Below, one piece after another: positions 20,654 to 35,064 of a DNA stretch of 64,000 bases. This DNA comes from Chelonoidis abingdonii (Eukaryota; Chordata; Testudines; Testudinidae). The position numbers and the translations under genes were made by a program. The notes beneath the pieces were generated by a model. The model worked only from the letters and a program-made list of their open reading frames with translations, was not told the origin of the DNA and did not search any database. The first letter of the stretch is position 1, and every line of letters starts with the position of its first letter. The stretch is from positions 78,461,043 to 78,525,042 of the forward strand of contig NC_133773.1 in NCBI RefSeq assembly GCF_003597395.2, in the 5' to 3' direction.

Positions 20654-23600
20654 AGGTGGAATAACTGAGAAGTAACACATCCCACCAGAAGATCCCAAAG
20701 CTTATGAAACTTTCTTTAAAGTACCATTAAGAGTAACTTGAAACTTATACAACAAATAAAATCCTGGCTTTTATACTCTGCCTATGCTAGATTGTACCTA
20801 GCACTTATCAAGCGGGTAAGGGGAAAAGAAGACGCCACAAGGAGCCTGCCTTCTCTCTTACTCTGTAGCCCCCCTCATCCCTGTGCACAAGCTAAGCATA
20901 CTATGAGCTGTGTTTGTAAGATTAGAAAACTATAGCATTGACAACAATGCTAGAAACACCATAGATGTGGGAGGAGCAGGACCACCATCCCATTCCATGA
21001 CACCACACCATTCTTTCGACTGAGCCACCATTGTTGGAGGAACATGCTACACACTGTTCAAGAGCCTAGTGATAGCTTCCTATGTATGTATTTCTCTCCC
21101 CCACTCCCCCAGAGTCTGAGTCATTGTGCCTGCATCACTGGGGACATGGTTATGAGAATACTAATGGAAGTCACTGCATGCCTTGAGTTAAAGCAGGGCT
21201 ACTTTTTGTGGCATGGCTGAAGAGGTCAGTTAACTCTAAGGTGCAAATATATATCAACCATGTATGTCTTCGGAAAAAAGATGAAATGGGGGTTAAAGGC
21301 AGCACTAATTGCTTATAAGTGTCAATCTACAGACAAACTATGAAAGGGTATCATTGTGCATGTATTTGTGCTTTGCTTTTATTTAGTAACAGTAGACTTC
21401 GGGAATGTTCATAGTGGCTCTGATGTATTTAGGCTATGAGCAAACTGAACCTTCTACTTCAGTACAAATTGTGTATAGGTGTGCACAAACTGCTCATTTC
21501 TATGTTGCCTCCAATGAAGCAATGAAGATTATATGGAGTTGAGTTGCAGACTTCTCTATAAAAAGGAGAGAGAGAGCACATTCTGAAGCAGGTTAATTGT
21601 TGACCATGGAAGTGTAATAAATGTTCCTTGAATAAACTGCCAGTATCCTAAGATGTACTCATGAAGAAAATAAGCTTTATCTCAGCATTGACCCACTCCT
21701 AAATCCCACATGAAATACTGTTAGAGAGCCTTCCTAAGCCATCATTGCTGCCTCTCTTCTGTTGATGGCTTTCTATATTCCTACTAGTTCCCAGATACCA
21801 TGGTGCAATACATAGATTCATTACGTACAGTTCTATTAGAAATACATAGATTCTAAATTTCACATGGAAGATATATCTGGTCTCTGTCTGTTTTGAAGCC
21901 AAGGCACGAATAGTTCTCCCAATTTAGTGCACATCCATAAGCAAGCTATAAAAATACACTTATTTATTTGGGTTTGGAACTAATTTGTTTCATTTTAACT
22001 GTTCTATATGAGAGCTGATGAAAGCCAGTAAATATGATCTATGGGGAAAAACATAACACTTGCAATCTTCAGTGGTTCAATAGGAGCCTCCTCTGATTGA
22101 AAATCTTAGAACTGAGTTGCTGCTGTGTGGAATGAAAATTGTTGCTTCCCCCCCACACACACTTTCATATTTACTAACTTTTGGCAGTTTTAATGTAGAA
22201 CTAATCTAAAGATCTGATTTTTTTCCAAAGGGCTGAGTACACAATTCCAACTAAAGTTCATACATACAGGCAGTTGTTTGATACCTCTAAGAATCAGCTC
22301 CTACATGTCTAAAACTAGCTCATTCATTGATAACTTGCACTATTTGTCCCTTGAAAAGAGGATGTCTGATGCATCAACAAAATGGGAGTTTTAGCTTTCA
22401 CTTCAGAGAGAGAGAGTTAATGTATCCTCAAACTAAAATAGTGAATACCCATCAAAACAATCAGTCAAATGCAGTTCTATAGTTATCCAAAAGAGGTGCT
22501 TCTATCAGGAATTTCCTCCCTTTTTTCAAGGTATAGTAAAATCTGCATCTGGAAGTTTAAAAAACTATTTTTTAAAAAATCCTCTTTGAATGTTACTGAT
22601 GGTCAAAGAGGCATTTGAGTCCTAGAATGTGATATAGCCACAGGGAATTTCCTCACATGGGAGAGAGGAATATTTCCTCCAGGGATTGGTGTTGCACAAA
22701 TCTCTGAGCTGTGAGATTCTAATCAAAAGTGGGCAGCATGGCTGTTTAAAAAATAAACGAGAGAAATAAAATGTATCTGTTACAGAGAAAGATCATTTGG
22801 TCTCTTCTAACGAGATAGCAATGACTTAATTTAAATCAGAATTACTAAATAAGTTACAATCACTAGTTTGGTCTTTTTGTACCAAATTTTCAGAAGGATT
22901 TCAATTTGGCCTCCATTTGTAGAGAAACTTTATGGTGCAAGTCATTTACACGTACAATTGTTTGTGCACTAGAGCTGATGCATACATTTAGTAGAATTGA
23001 CACTCACAAATTTCTGTGCACTAAGGGACAAAATCTCCCATGACCTTTATGGCTTCAGAGGTTCCCCTAGCACTGGAAGACATCAACTTCTGCTGGGTAT
23101 ATGGGGTGGGGGATAAAATAACTGCTTAGGGCCAGGAAGGGCATGTTCACTTGCTGCACACCACAAAGCCTTCCTTGGAGTTGGCCTCCTATACATCAGT
23201 GCACAAGAGATAGAAGGAGATAGACGTGGGGCAGGCTTGGCAACAAGATAGGGCTATTCCTGTTTTGTTTTCCATCCACTGTGAGGCCACATAAGGAACC
23301 TGGAAATCTAAACAGCCAATATGATCAGGGCCTTGAGATCAATTATGTATATTTCTTTCTCTTATTTATAAGGATGGGCTAAAAAAAGGCACATATACTG
23401 TATCTGCAACCAAAAAATCAATTTTGACTTAATCCAAATATTTATTTAAAAAAAAGAAACAAAAATAGATATTAGAGATTGGAGACTCATACCGATGCCA
23501 CTGAGAGATAAGAATAAGGGATCTTGTGGCCATATTCTTCAAAGCAAGTCTCAGTATTAGATACTAGATGGCTCAAAGTACATGTTAACATATGATGATA

Positions 23601-25849
23601 TTTTTTAAATTAAAAATTACCATCTTGACTGAACAATTGCATAGTTTGATTATAGTGAACACCTTTCTTCACAAAAAAGTTATAAGTGATGGAGATGCTG
23701 ACCCTTCCTGATAGGTACTTGATATACTTCTGCTTTACCCCAGGAGAAAACAGTTAAAGATGTGCAAAAGCTGCTTAGAGATACATAATTGATAGGGTTC
23801 ACTTTTATACTACTACTGAAAATAGAAAAGAACTCAAGCAAGTAAGAGTACCGTTAAAGCAAGAGAGAATAAAGAATATGCTGTAGTTCTATGGTTGGCC
23901 TGTCTTATGAGCATTGCTTATTGACGTCCACTGGAGTTGCTGCAAAAGACCACCATAGAAAGAGGAAACTCTGCTACGTTAATATTTTATCTCACTCACT
24001 TCTCCTTAAAACCCAAGGAGATTTTTTTGGGAAGGAGTTGGTTGATTTTCTTATTCTGCGTATGATGTAGAAGTGTTTGCCTATATGATTCTATTTTTTT
24101 AACATACTGAAATTTAATCAAAACCTTTCCTTTTATAGGTTATATTCTGAAATCTGTTTTCTTTGCCTTTAACAAACTGAGTCAAAAAGGTGGTTTCCCT
24201 GCCATTTTTATTCAGTTAAAACTGAATAAAATAGTAGTTTAACCTCTTTGGGGATAATAGGTGACATATCTGTATGATATTATACTATCCAAAAATAATT
24301 GAATACCCAGTGATCTCTCCATGAAATAGAGAAAATCTTGTAAATATCCAAATAATAACTGAACTGAACATTGATTTTAAATAACCAGAATGTATCTTCA
24401 AAACACGGATAAGAGAGACATTTTTCAACACACATATAAATAGTACTTACTGTACAAATCCTTGTTAAATGAGAACTAGTAAGCCTGTGTCATTCTGCTC
24501 TTGAGTGACATGTGCAACTCTCACCAAAGTCAAGGAGAACTGCACACTTATACATCCAAGGGTAGATTTCTATCACTGTCCTACCACAGAGATTTAGTTT
24601 GGAACTGAACTCAAATGTGTTGACTAGATAACAATTTACCTTAACATTTTCAAAAATCCACTTAGTCAAGTTAGAAAAAGAAAAGCTGGCGATTTTACCA
24701 ATCAAAAGCAGCTAGAAATGGGCTTAGCCATTTAAACAACTATGTCAAACAAGACTTTAGGGCTATATCACCTTCTCTCACCTGAAACTTTCCTACCTGG
24801 ATGTATCACGAGCCATAGGGGTAATGGGAATGACAAGGTAAAACATTCTACATCCAGTGAAGGCCAAACTGTAGTTCTGTTAATAGACATATTTGTCCCC
24901 TAATACTGATAATTCCAGAAATATCATATAGCAAAGTAAATAGTGTTTGACTGATTCTGAGAGCTCATTTTTAGTAGAATTCTCTTTAGGAGCTGGAGAA
25001 TTATATCCCATCATCATACATTAACATCCTACTAGTCTGTCTATTTTATCTGTACAGCAAGGTATTTTTAGTACCATATATCATTAGCACCTACAATATT
25101 CCTACATAAATTATAATTCCAAAAATAAAGGATCAGATCCTCAGTCATTGGAGCTATGCCAATTTACACCAGCTGAGGATTTGGCCCTACATTCTTAAAT
25201 CCTAAATCTTTATAATGTTTTAAGATAAAGCTTTAAATGTAAATATACATGACCAGTTAAGTAATTATGCAAAACAGGGCCTGAAGAATTAGGCAAATGA
25301 CCCCTGTCTTGAGAGAGTGGGAGCCAAGTACCTCCAGCTGCTAGTGTCTCTGAGTATCTACAGCCCAATGAGTGTTTTATTGCAGTTATATTTAATTATA
25401 CACAGAAAAAGCTATGAAGAAATCAATAACTCTGTCATAAGAGCAGGGTTTGAATAGTCTGCAGCAAATAAGGCTTCGGGCCATTCATTGAACAATGAAT
25501 TGAAAACAAAATATTGACTAGTTGCTCATTAATTGAGCACCATCCATACTGCACAGTGTTCTGAATAAGGCAGGGGTCTTCTGAAAAACCCAGTATATGA
25601 TCAATTAAAACTGTACTATAATACATACACACCCAGGGACTGAATTAAGGTGGCACAGGCAAACTTGATATTAGTATTTTCTGACATTTAATTGCTTGAC
25701 TTTGTACCCTTAATCCTTTGTACCCTTTTCTTTTGGGGGGAGGGAGGTAGGAGTAATTTCCCAGTTCTTTAAAAAATGGCAAACAATGTGGGGGAGGGGA
25801 CAGAAATTTCATCATGTGGCATCACATTGACACCACATGGGTCATCAGT
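20654..25849. other. Long unique AT-rich stretch
   Basis: About 5.2 kb with no recognisable gene or RNA. All frames are short and domain-free. The phrase 'ggatcagatcctcagtcattgg' near 25130 with 'ggatttggccct' at 25180 belongs to the degenerate dispersed repeats described in the findings. Confidence 0.5.
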
Positions 25850-26700
25850 AGGGTTGAAACTTTTAGGTCCACCACACAGACCTCTGTCACTTGAGCTAAC
25901 AAAAACTGATAGCAGTTAACCGCTTATTACTGCTATGTGGACAGCCCTAGAGGGGGATGAGACTCTTTCAGTGGGTTCCACAGATATTTGCTGACAGCAG
26001 TGGATTGGTGAACCTCAGAGATACTGGGTTCCATTCCAGGCTCTAGAGGGGGTGTGGTCTAGTGGGTATAGACTCTTCTGTCCATTGCCTCCAAGCTTGG
26101 AGCCCTTCTGTCCCATCTCCATCCTACCTCTCACTGTCCCGATCTTCTGTCTACCCCACACTTGTTTCCTCACCTAACCAGTCCCGGGCTCCACTTCTCA
26201 GGCTTCTGATCCCAATCTCCTTCTCCAGCAAGTCCTAGTCTCACCCCTCCTGACTCCCTGTTCCTTGCCCGCTGTCACTTCCAATTTTCTTGCCCAGCCA
26301 CCATAGTCCTGGGCTGGAACATGGTCAGTTGCTTTGTGGAGATGAAACACATGCTGTTTGGCCATCATTAGGAGCTCTAAGAGGCTCAAGCATGCTCAGT
26401 GGGGATGGACTCTTCAATGATTTGGGCTGTTCAGCTCTTGCAAGCCTCTACTACATTTGCAAACTGAACTTTTATTAAAAGCTTATACCCTGGCAAAATT
26501 TTGGCATGTTTTCCTAGGGATGGCAAAAGGCATTTCCCTGACACAAATGCCACCTTTCTGCCAAATTTCAATCCAAAAGCTCCAAAGTCTAGGGGCACTA
26601 GGTGTTGAGGGAAAGCCTTCAGAAGATGTCTGAGTTTTTTTGTTTTTTGTTTTTTTTTATAATGTGAAAAACACATTTTCCCCTAGCCTTGTTCTTAGAA
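25850..26700 (+). repeat. Possible old tRNA-derived SINE-like repeat
   Basis: A more GC-balanced block with tRNA-gene-like boxes: 'gggttccattccagg' at about 26026 resembles a B box and 'tggtctagtgggtatag' at about 26054 resembles an A box, in the order expected at the junction of two head-to-tail units. The downstream text 'gccacctttctgcca' (about 26551) recalls a turtle repeat I cannot name. No gene is supported by the frames at 26198-26478. Confidence 0.3.
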
Positions 26701-27099
26701 CAGCTGAGCCATTTTGGCTGATGTTTTCCCAAAGCATTCAACCTGAGGCAAACATCTAACATGAAAAATTTAAGTGTAAATTTTTAAGCTATAGCAAAGT
26801 TGTAAGAAACTGAAATTAAGCTCTTAAAATGGGAAGTGTCAGGCAATCTTAATATGTAGTGCCATCTATAATATATAATTTAAAGCCCTTTCTTAATTTT
26901 AGCTATTATATACACCAGTGCTTGGTCTGGAACAAAAAGCAATAAATGTTGCTATATGTAGTATTTATATTTAAGTGACTGCATTAAAATAGTTTGAATT
27001 GAACACATTAAATATATCAGTAAAATAATATAACACCTTTTATTTCTATAGAACATTCCTTTCTAAACAGCTTTGAATTAGACCTCACAAGACCATGTG

Positions 27100-27250
27100 T
27101 GACACAAGGAAGTATAATTTTTCCCTGTTTTCACAGGTACAGAGAGAGATTAGGTAATTTGCCCAAAGGCACAGGGATAATCTCTAGCAGAGCCGAAAAC
27201 AGAACCCAGATCATTTCATTCCCAGTCTTACACTCTAGTGCCTAGACCAT
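27100..27250 (-). repeat. MIR-like SINE, antisense
   Basis: Read on the plus strand: 'tcacaggtacagagagagattaggtaatttgcccaaaggcac' (as consecutive blocks) followed by 'cagagccgaaaacagaaccca'. This is the reverse complement of the MIR core and tRNA-related region. It is strongly diverged, as expected for an ancient amniote SINE. Confidence 0.65.
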
Positions 27251-28486
27251 GCTTCAAAATCCCTATATAAATAATTTGAAGGCTTTTTATTTATACTGTA
27301 TTTTAAATTCTCTCTAACTCAGGTAGAACATGTATACAGGACCATATAATCCAACAGGATCTGAGGTCCACAGCACTTTCCAGCATATACTGGTGCTTTA
27401 ACCTGAGTTGCTCTGACTTCACTCTCAAAAAATCCACTGACTCTTTGAATTTGAGATTACCCATGGAGAAGTTGTAGTTTCCTGAACAAAAATGTGTATG
27501 TTTAAGACTTTCTATTTTCTCCAGCAGAGCTGAGTTTTAAAACTTAGAACTGTTCTCTTTCCTTCTTCAACAGAAAAAAAAAATCAGCTATATTAAATAT
27601 TGGCATGAAATCCTAGCTCATTGAATCAGTAGCAAAAGTCCTATTGACTTTAATGTGGCCAGGATTTCACACTGGCAATCCTGGTTTTTCCTATCATGAG
27701 CATTTCAGATAAGATGCTGTTAAAGTCAGGGTGGTTCCAGTTCAAGCAGATGATATGTCTTAAACTATTGTGGGTCATTCAGCATCCTAAATCTTGTGGT
27801 TTACACACAGTCTCTGGTAAACTAAAGTTAAGTTAAAACAAAGGCCCTGATCCTACAAAACCTTCCACACACACTTAACTTCTGTACTCATGAGTAGTCC
27901 TATTGCCAATTTGGGGAAAAATCAAATTTCAGTTATATCCTAAAGCTGTAAAATCTAAAATTGAAGTACCATCTTTTTCCTCAGTCAGTATTTTCCATAT
28001 CATATTACCTTAATTTACAAATCAAAAATTAATTTTCTAATGTCTAGTTCCAAGCATTCACCGTGGGATAAACTGATTTTTCCACCTTTGACATCATCAC
28101 CAGTAACAATGATTCTGAAACTAGAATAGATAATATTGCTGATGATCGTAAGGCAGAGCAGAACTAATCTAGCTTTATCACTTTGATTTATAGTGTCAAG
28201 ATATCTGCAGCACTAACAGTAGTAAAAACTTATTTTTGTTAGTTGTTTGGCCAGCTGTGATTCAAAGATGTATCTATTTAGGACGGATGGGCTCTTGCAT
28301 AAGTCAGAATGTGTATACAAATTGATTAATTTTGTGAACTCTAATAGGTTTTTGCATACACAAGTACTCAGTGCAGGTCAATGGTGTGAGTGGGAGGAGA
28401 ATATGTGCAAATGTGGATTTGTGCATATAAATATTTGTATATAGAGATGTGTGGATGTTTTATGTGCAGACCTTAGCCTCTATCCA
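27251..28486. other. No gene recognised
   Basis: About 1.2 kb of unique-looking sequence with scattered phrases of old dispersed repeats ('ggccctgatcctacaaaacc' at about 27842). No other feature. Confidence 0.45.
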
Positions 28487-28618
28487 TAGGTGCTGGAACT
28501 CGGGATGCGGGGAGTGCTACAGCACCCCCTGGCTTGAAGTGGTTTCCATTATACACAGGGTTTACAGTTTGGTTAAATGGCTCTCAGCATCCCTACTCTA
28601 CAAATTGCTCTAGCACCT
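28487..28618 (+). mobile_element. Short MITE with 'aggtgctggaac' terminal inverted repeats
   Basis: Left end 'taggtgctggaact' and right end 'gctctagcacct' are imperfect inverted copies. The 132-bp body, including 'gcttgaagtggtttcc', 'cagggtttacagtttgg' and 'ggctctcagcatcc', is a turtle repeat I recognise from memory. Non-autonomous and non-coding. Confidence 0.65.
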
Positions 28619-30189
28619 CTGCCTCTGTTTTTTTGTTAGGGATTTTTTTGTTTTTTCTTTAAATCCCCTCTGTGGTGTGTTTCTAACCACAAATGCACTT
28701 GAAATATTTTTCTCTCCACTGTTTCTTTGTTTTATTTCTTTTCTGTGTGCACATCGCTATAATGGAGAATAATTTGGCTACAACTTGTATGATTTTTTTT
28801 TAGTAAGGGATAGGTAGATTGGAATCCTTGTCAGCCAATCATTATGCTTCCTCAATATTACCCATTAAATATCAATTCCTAGACAAAAGATAGCCCACTT
28901 ATTTTCTCATAGTAACATTTACTTTAATAACTGTGAAGAACAATGGGCATAAACTGAGATCATCTGCTTTCACTACAGTATTCTACCGAAAAAGCACAAT
29001 CAGTAACTCAAATAGTAAAAGACTGATATATTTATCTGGGATCATACTATTTAAATGTTAAAATATTACCACTCTGGCCCATCCCCTATTTGGAAATATG
29101 TTTCCTCATTTTAAGAAAAATGTTGTCATTTTATATTCTACTACTGTAGTAAATGAAGATGACTTCTGCCAGCTACCTATAAACAGCAAACATTGTACTT
29201 ATATTTTACGCTTCACTGTAACTCGCTTTCCTGTTGATGGTAACAATACTTAACCATTTAAAAAAAAGTATGTAGCTGCAGACTTTTATTGTTTTGACAA
29301 GTGCAGCATTCTTGAGCTGTGCTAAATGCCAGAATAAACCCATGTCAAAATGTAAAATGTTAACCAGAAGTGCCATTGTGACCTGAGAAAAAGCAGTATT
29401 TAAAATGCTCAATCAGAAAAGATTGTTGATATTTAAAGAGAATATACTGTGACTTTTCCAACTATTAGAAGTGCAGAATTCTTACTGGCAGCTTGCAAGA
29501 AGAGACATGAATTTAAGAAGCATTCACATGAAAGTATAAAAGACAGACAATTCCCTGCTGTTTTAGACCAGTGTCCCTGTTCTGTTCTCAAGTACATCAG
29601 GCCTGTCAAGACATCTCAATTCTCTTGCTGCTAACAACAAAACTATGTAAATGACAACAATTCATTGCCAATGCCCAGTACATATAGTGCAATGTCTCAA
29701 ATACTAAATTTCCAATCAATTGTAGACTCTGTAAATGCTTAAGTTTAGATGCACCTTAGCCCCTAAAGATAATAGTTTAGGCTTGATTATTTACAAGTTT
29801 TGCATACTGAAATACTCAGTTATTTTCCAAATGTGAAATACAGTGCTACCAGTCAATGGGCCTAATTTTTAAGTTGTTGAGCCCCCATGGATTTCAAATG
29901 ATCTTTGGGGTGCTCAGCACTTGAAAATCAGCCCATTTGTTTTGCCATCTGCCCATTTTATCACTTTAATAAGAATTTGCTTCACAATATTCAAAGGATG
30001 CTTTGAATGCAAATCAAAGACAAATGATCCCTTTACCAAATGTGGATGGTAACTACATTATCAGCAGTTCATGGATACGTACTGTGATATTTGAAAACCA
30101 AGCTTAAGTGGAAGTTTGAGCATCCACAAGCATAAGACTATTCTAGCTTATCAGAAACTGTATTGTATATGAATAGCTGCTTTTCTCCT
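28619..30189. other. No gene recognised
   Basis: About 1.6 kb of AT-rich sequence. The phrase 'ggggtgctcagcacttgaaaatcagcc' (about 29908, as consecutive blocks) is from an old dispersed repeat. Nothing else. Confidence 0.45.
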
Positions 30190-30400
30190 CCACTGGCAGC
30201 CATGACTATAGTATCAGAGCACCTCAGATACATTAGTGAATGTATAAAATTCATAACAACCCTGTAAGGTAAGGAAGAATCTCCATTTGGTGGATAGGGA
30301 ACTGAGGCATAGTAACTTGCCCTTTGTCACAAAGTTTGTGGAAAAATCCAGCAACAGATTCCAGGAGTCCCATATCCCAGACAAGTGCCTTAACCTCAGC
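30190..30400 (-). repeat. MIR-like SINE, antisense
   Basis: On the plus strand 'ggtggatagggaactgaggc', 'agtaacttgccctttgtcac' and 'attccaggagtcccatatcc' follow the order of a reverse-complemented MIR-type core and tRNA-related part. The 5' end of the SINE runs into the inverted repeat at 30388. Confidence 0.6.
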
Positions 30401-30575
30401 CTTTTTTTTCCTGTACACAATGCTACCCTTTCTCTCTAAGACAGATATGTGTGTGTATGTATGTCTGGGTGTGTATCTCTCTGTCTCTCTCACTCACTCT
30501 CAGACACACATACACACCCCTCACTTAAAGAGAAAGGGTGGCATTGTGTATAGGAAAAAGAAGCTGAGGTTAAGG
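30388..30575. repeat. Imperfect inverted repeat around simple-sequence tracts
   Basis: Left arm from 30388 ('ccttaacctcagcc', 'tacacaatgctaccctttct') and right arm to 30575 ('agaaagggtggcattgtgta', 'gctgaggttaagg') are inverted copies over about 50 bases each. Complementarity continues into the TG-rich 'gtgtgtatgtatgtctg' and CA-rich 'cagacacacatacacac' tracts. The centre is a TC-rich stretch (30473-30500). Frames in this region are shadows of the repeat. Confidence 0.8.
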
Positions 30576-33500
30576 AATATATATAAAAATATTTTAACTC
30601 TACTGTTAGGAACCTAAGGATGCGTGCACTGGTTCCATAGTGTTCTATCCAGTTAGCATCTAAATTATGCAGAGGTTTCAAAGCAAGGTTGGGCTAACAT
30701 GTTCAGTTAGGAAAAGCTATCTGGGGGAAATAGAACCAATCCATTTAGAAGCCACAGAGTAAGTTTGGACAATTTCCCTCTATACCTTTCTCTCTTTCTA
30801 CACTCACTTTACAGATGTGTAGATGACCACACATTGGGCAAGGCAATGGAGAGTTAGATCCCTTGATTTTCAGATCTTACGCTGTGTTTGCGGAAGAAAC
30901 AGTTTTTTATTAGTAAACTGACCCAATTTGTCATGCAATTTATGAGACAAATGGAAACAGCACTGTGACATTTTTCCGAAGTCACTCTCTTTAGGGTACA
31001 GATACACTTTAAATTTCTCAACAAGTATAGATAATGAAGAACAGAAGTATTTGCAAATATCCCTTAAGGTCATTTCTATTAGACAGGTTATAATTCTATG
31101 GGGAAGTTAAAGTATTTTTATAACTGTTCTTTGAGATTTATTTATAGCTCTTTTTTTCAGTTTCAGTATACTTTTCATATTTCTCATTCTTTTTATTGGA
31201 CTTGTGCTTTTTTAGCATAACACGGGAATCACACATTCCTACTATGATTGTGGGAGTAGGGAGGTGGATTGTGGATATGTAGACTTGGAAGGATTACATT
31301 TGTACTGGTAAATGTCGTTTTCACTGCACATATAAAACCAATAAAAATATTTCCATCGATGATAAAAATTTACAGATAGGCAAAGTAAGAGAAATTATGC
31401 GTGAAAACTTATTTGTGTCAAAAATCTAGTCAGCTAGACTTTTGAATAAGGCTTCTTACAACTGAACTAGTGAATGAATAGTAAAAATAGGTAGAATTTG
31501 ATTTAAAAATATTTACTTTGTGTATTGGGACATGATGTTCGCAATCTGTGTTTTCATGGTTTATAAAGCTTTACCTTTTTGAATCTCAATATCTACTGTC
31601 ATTAAACAATGTGAAAATAAGTAGATGAAAATTAAAAAAAAAAGCTTAAAAGTAAACAGCAATTAAGAATAAACAGCCCCCCACACGTGTAAGTCTTCCA
31701 AGCCTATGTACAATCCAGGAAATTATTAGAAAAGCAAACTGTGGTGACGGGTGAAGGTGATGATGGTAGTCAAGAAACTTGGAAATCCTTGTTTAGCACA
31801 CAAGCAAAGATGAATTTGGTAGTCTAGTCAAAGCCATGTCAGTCACCACACAATTTGACAAAATGTGTTATGGCTGGCCATCCTTACTTAAGAGAACCTA
31901 TTGAAAGTGCATTGCTGTAGGCCAGGACTAAGGTATATCTGAAGAGCTATGTAGAAAACCTGACACAGCACTAGTTTATCAGAATCTGGAATTGTACTCT
32001 TAATCACACCAAATAGTGCCCACGAGATAAAATTCACCCCTTTGTAAAGGGTCGCACAAGGCCTATGAACCACTTAAATCCCAAACAGGGCTTCAGTGAG
32101 ACTTCAGTAGAGCACAGATTTTATGGTGGCCTGTTGCACAGGGATACATTTCATCATCTATGCTCAGCTGTCTACACTGCTGTTGCTGTCCTTTTCAGGA
32201 GCCCTAATTTACTCTCAGATTTATAAACAACATATTACAAGAACCAAACTTGTAATCTCATTTTTTAAAAATCAGGTTAGTTTGACAGGATTTATTTTCC
32301 ATAAACCCAGGTTGATTGGGAGTAATTACATTACTCCCCTTTTAATTCTTTATTAATCGAGTCCTGTAACAGCTGCTTAAAAGGCAAAAATTAAAAAGTG
32401 AAACCATGCCCAGAAAAAAAATGTGAAAGCTATGGATAGGATTTTCAAATAAATGTAACATTAGCCTACCACCGCCCAAATTGAAGTCAATGGTAAAACT
32501 CCAAATGACTTTAATGGGCATTGAATTAGTCCAATGCTGAGCACTTCTAAGAATCCACTGTACAACTGTAAGACTCCTGTACATGAAAATATCAGCATTA
32601 TTTCATATTTGACAGAAACAGTAGTAACAATGTGTGAGAGAATACATCACTATGATATGGAGAGGAAGAGAATGTAGCCATGACAAGGAAAATTTAAAAA
32701 TACAGTTTCATTTCTTCCCTTTTATTTTTCAGGTTTATTTTTCTGGATCTTATTATTTCTGGAATATTGGTTATATTTACTTGTTTTGTGTTTAAATTTC
32801 ATTATGGACAGTATTTATAATATTTTTGGTAGCAAATTTAACTATATACATCGCTGCCAGTTCCATCCATACAGCACACTTTTCTCAGACTCTGAATCAC
32901 ACAGTATTTTTCCTCAGCAAGTCTGCATGTCTTCCCAAGTCAGTGTGGGATATTGTGGAGGTTTAGAGCCATGGCTAAGAGCATGGCAGATGTTCAACAA
33001 ATTGGCAAGTCATTACTTCAGTGTTTAACAGTGCAGGAATGTAGCTTGTGTTTGAGACCCGTGCTGAGATTTACTGTGAACGGCACCTGTTCCAAAGGTA
33101 ATAGGGCACAGGATGGTTTGCTTGAGGTGCTATATGGGCTCATGATTTTTTTAACAATTTTTTGTAAACTTAGCACTGTACGCACCAATGTTCTGCTTCT
33201 GAAACGAATGCACATTGTAAAAGGAGGATGCATAAAGCAACAACCTAGGTGTAATACTCAGAATTTGTTCTAAATCTAGAGAGAGAGAATTATCTATGAC
33301 CACATATTCTTCTCTGACTTTCCTTATTGGCAAGATGACATCAATGCTGCACACCTTTTTAAGTATTAGAATCCTTAAGTATGTTTTACCATGATCCAAT
33401 AATAGAAAATTTCATCACTTTTCTTGGTAACTTAAGAGATACATTCAGATTAAGTATACTACATTTTAAACACAGAAATCACCATATTTTTTAATAGTCA

Positions 33501-35064
33501 TAACACTGAAATAACTTAAAATCTAATTCACTTTTTCCCACTATCTGTATTTGTTTTCATGACATTGAGTTTAGACAAGATAAAATAACTAATTTCACAT
33601 TCTGGTTCTTGCACACCAGTCAAATGTTTTCATGTTTGGGGAGTAAAATACTTGGAAGAATGTTTAGCAAAAACTATTTCATTGGAATTTACATGTAGCC
33701 CTGTTGAAAAGTGGAGGAACTACGAGGTTGCTCATCTGCCAATGCTTCTCTGTCCTAATATGGAGTGAGACTAGAATTTTTTCCCATCTTAACGAGTTAT
33801 AGTCAGTTGCGTTCTCACTAATTAGATCCTTATCTCAGAGAGCAGCTACCTTGCACCCACTTACTGGCAAGCTGGTCTTACAGGGTTTGACATAGAGGAA
33901 AGGATGAGAAATTAAATGGTAAAAGGACAAAGAACTTTTCTAGTGTGCCTCTTGGAGGTACTGCAGTGAATCATGGGAGTGAGGGTCTGGCAATCTGCAC
34001 ACTGACAAGACAAGTAGGAGTGAAAGATTTTACAAAAATAACTATTTAAATAAAAACATGGTCAAGGTCTAAAACTGTCAGTAATAAATAGAATGCTAAT
34101 GCTCCACTCCTTGTGTTTTATAGCATCTGAGAGTATTGCTCTGTAGCAAACTGAATCACCTGCTCAACAGCCTATTCTGCAGAACAATCCTTTCTTGTTC
34201 AAATAAAAATGTAGGAATAAAAACCACAGGATTATTTAAGCTTCCTCCATAGTTGTCTATGGTGATCATTTTCAAAGCTCTTAACTACCAGTACATATCC
34301 CAAGACAGACTCATTCCGCCAGAAGAATGCAAAGCTAACCCTGAACTGAGAGACTTATTAAAAACAGGTATTTTTTGAATAGTTAAGTGAGTTGTTCTTC
34401 ATTTCAGGAAAAAGCAGAAAGATGGAGGTAGACCTGGTTTTCGCATAGCACAGCTACTACCGGATGTAATAAAATCTGCTCTCTCTGTGTTCTGGTTTGT
34501 ACACAGAGTTTGTCATAAGTTTGTTTTTGAAGGTCCTGCAATGACTATGGACAAATCATTACATCAAAACATTGCAGTATGAGAAAACAGAGTGAAGTCT
34601 TAATTTAAGGAAGGATACACCTACTCATAAATTCATTCCCTAGAGGGCTAGACTCTCACTCTAATTCAATAACTCAACCATGGCACCAGGTAGTAGTCAT
34701 TTCCTTGACACCAGGGTTTGTTAGGGAGTATGATTATTTTCATTCTAAACAGATGATTAGGGCTATGAGAAAAATGTTGAGTGGGACTCTATCCTTCTGT
34801 ACATGCCTGAAGATAATGCCAGACTGGACTGCTAGTTCTGAGTATGATAAAATTGATAGCTTGTCTTATGAGGAATACTCTCTAGGCATGAAGTCATCAT
34901 GGTATCATTTGTTATAATCAAGGCAATCACGTCTGTCTCCAGTGAATTGAGAATTACTTTGATGTGGCTGGCACTATGTATAGAGAATGTTCTGATAAGA
35001 AGACTGAACTGCAGTGCTTATTGGTTGGTGACTGAATGTGAATTCTGTGCCATTTTGAGGAAAG
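30576..35064. other. Long unique AT-rich stretch
   Basis: About 4.5 kb with no recognisable gene, RNA or clear repeat. Frames are at most 106 codons (32953-33273) and show no domain. A degenerate repeat phrase with 'gaagtcaatgg' is at about 32483. Confidence 0.5.
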
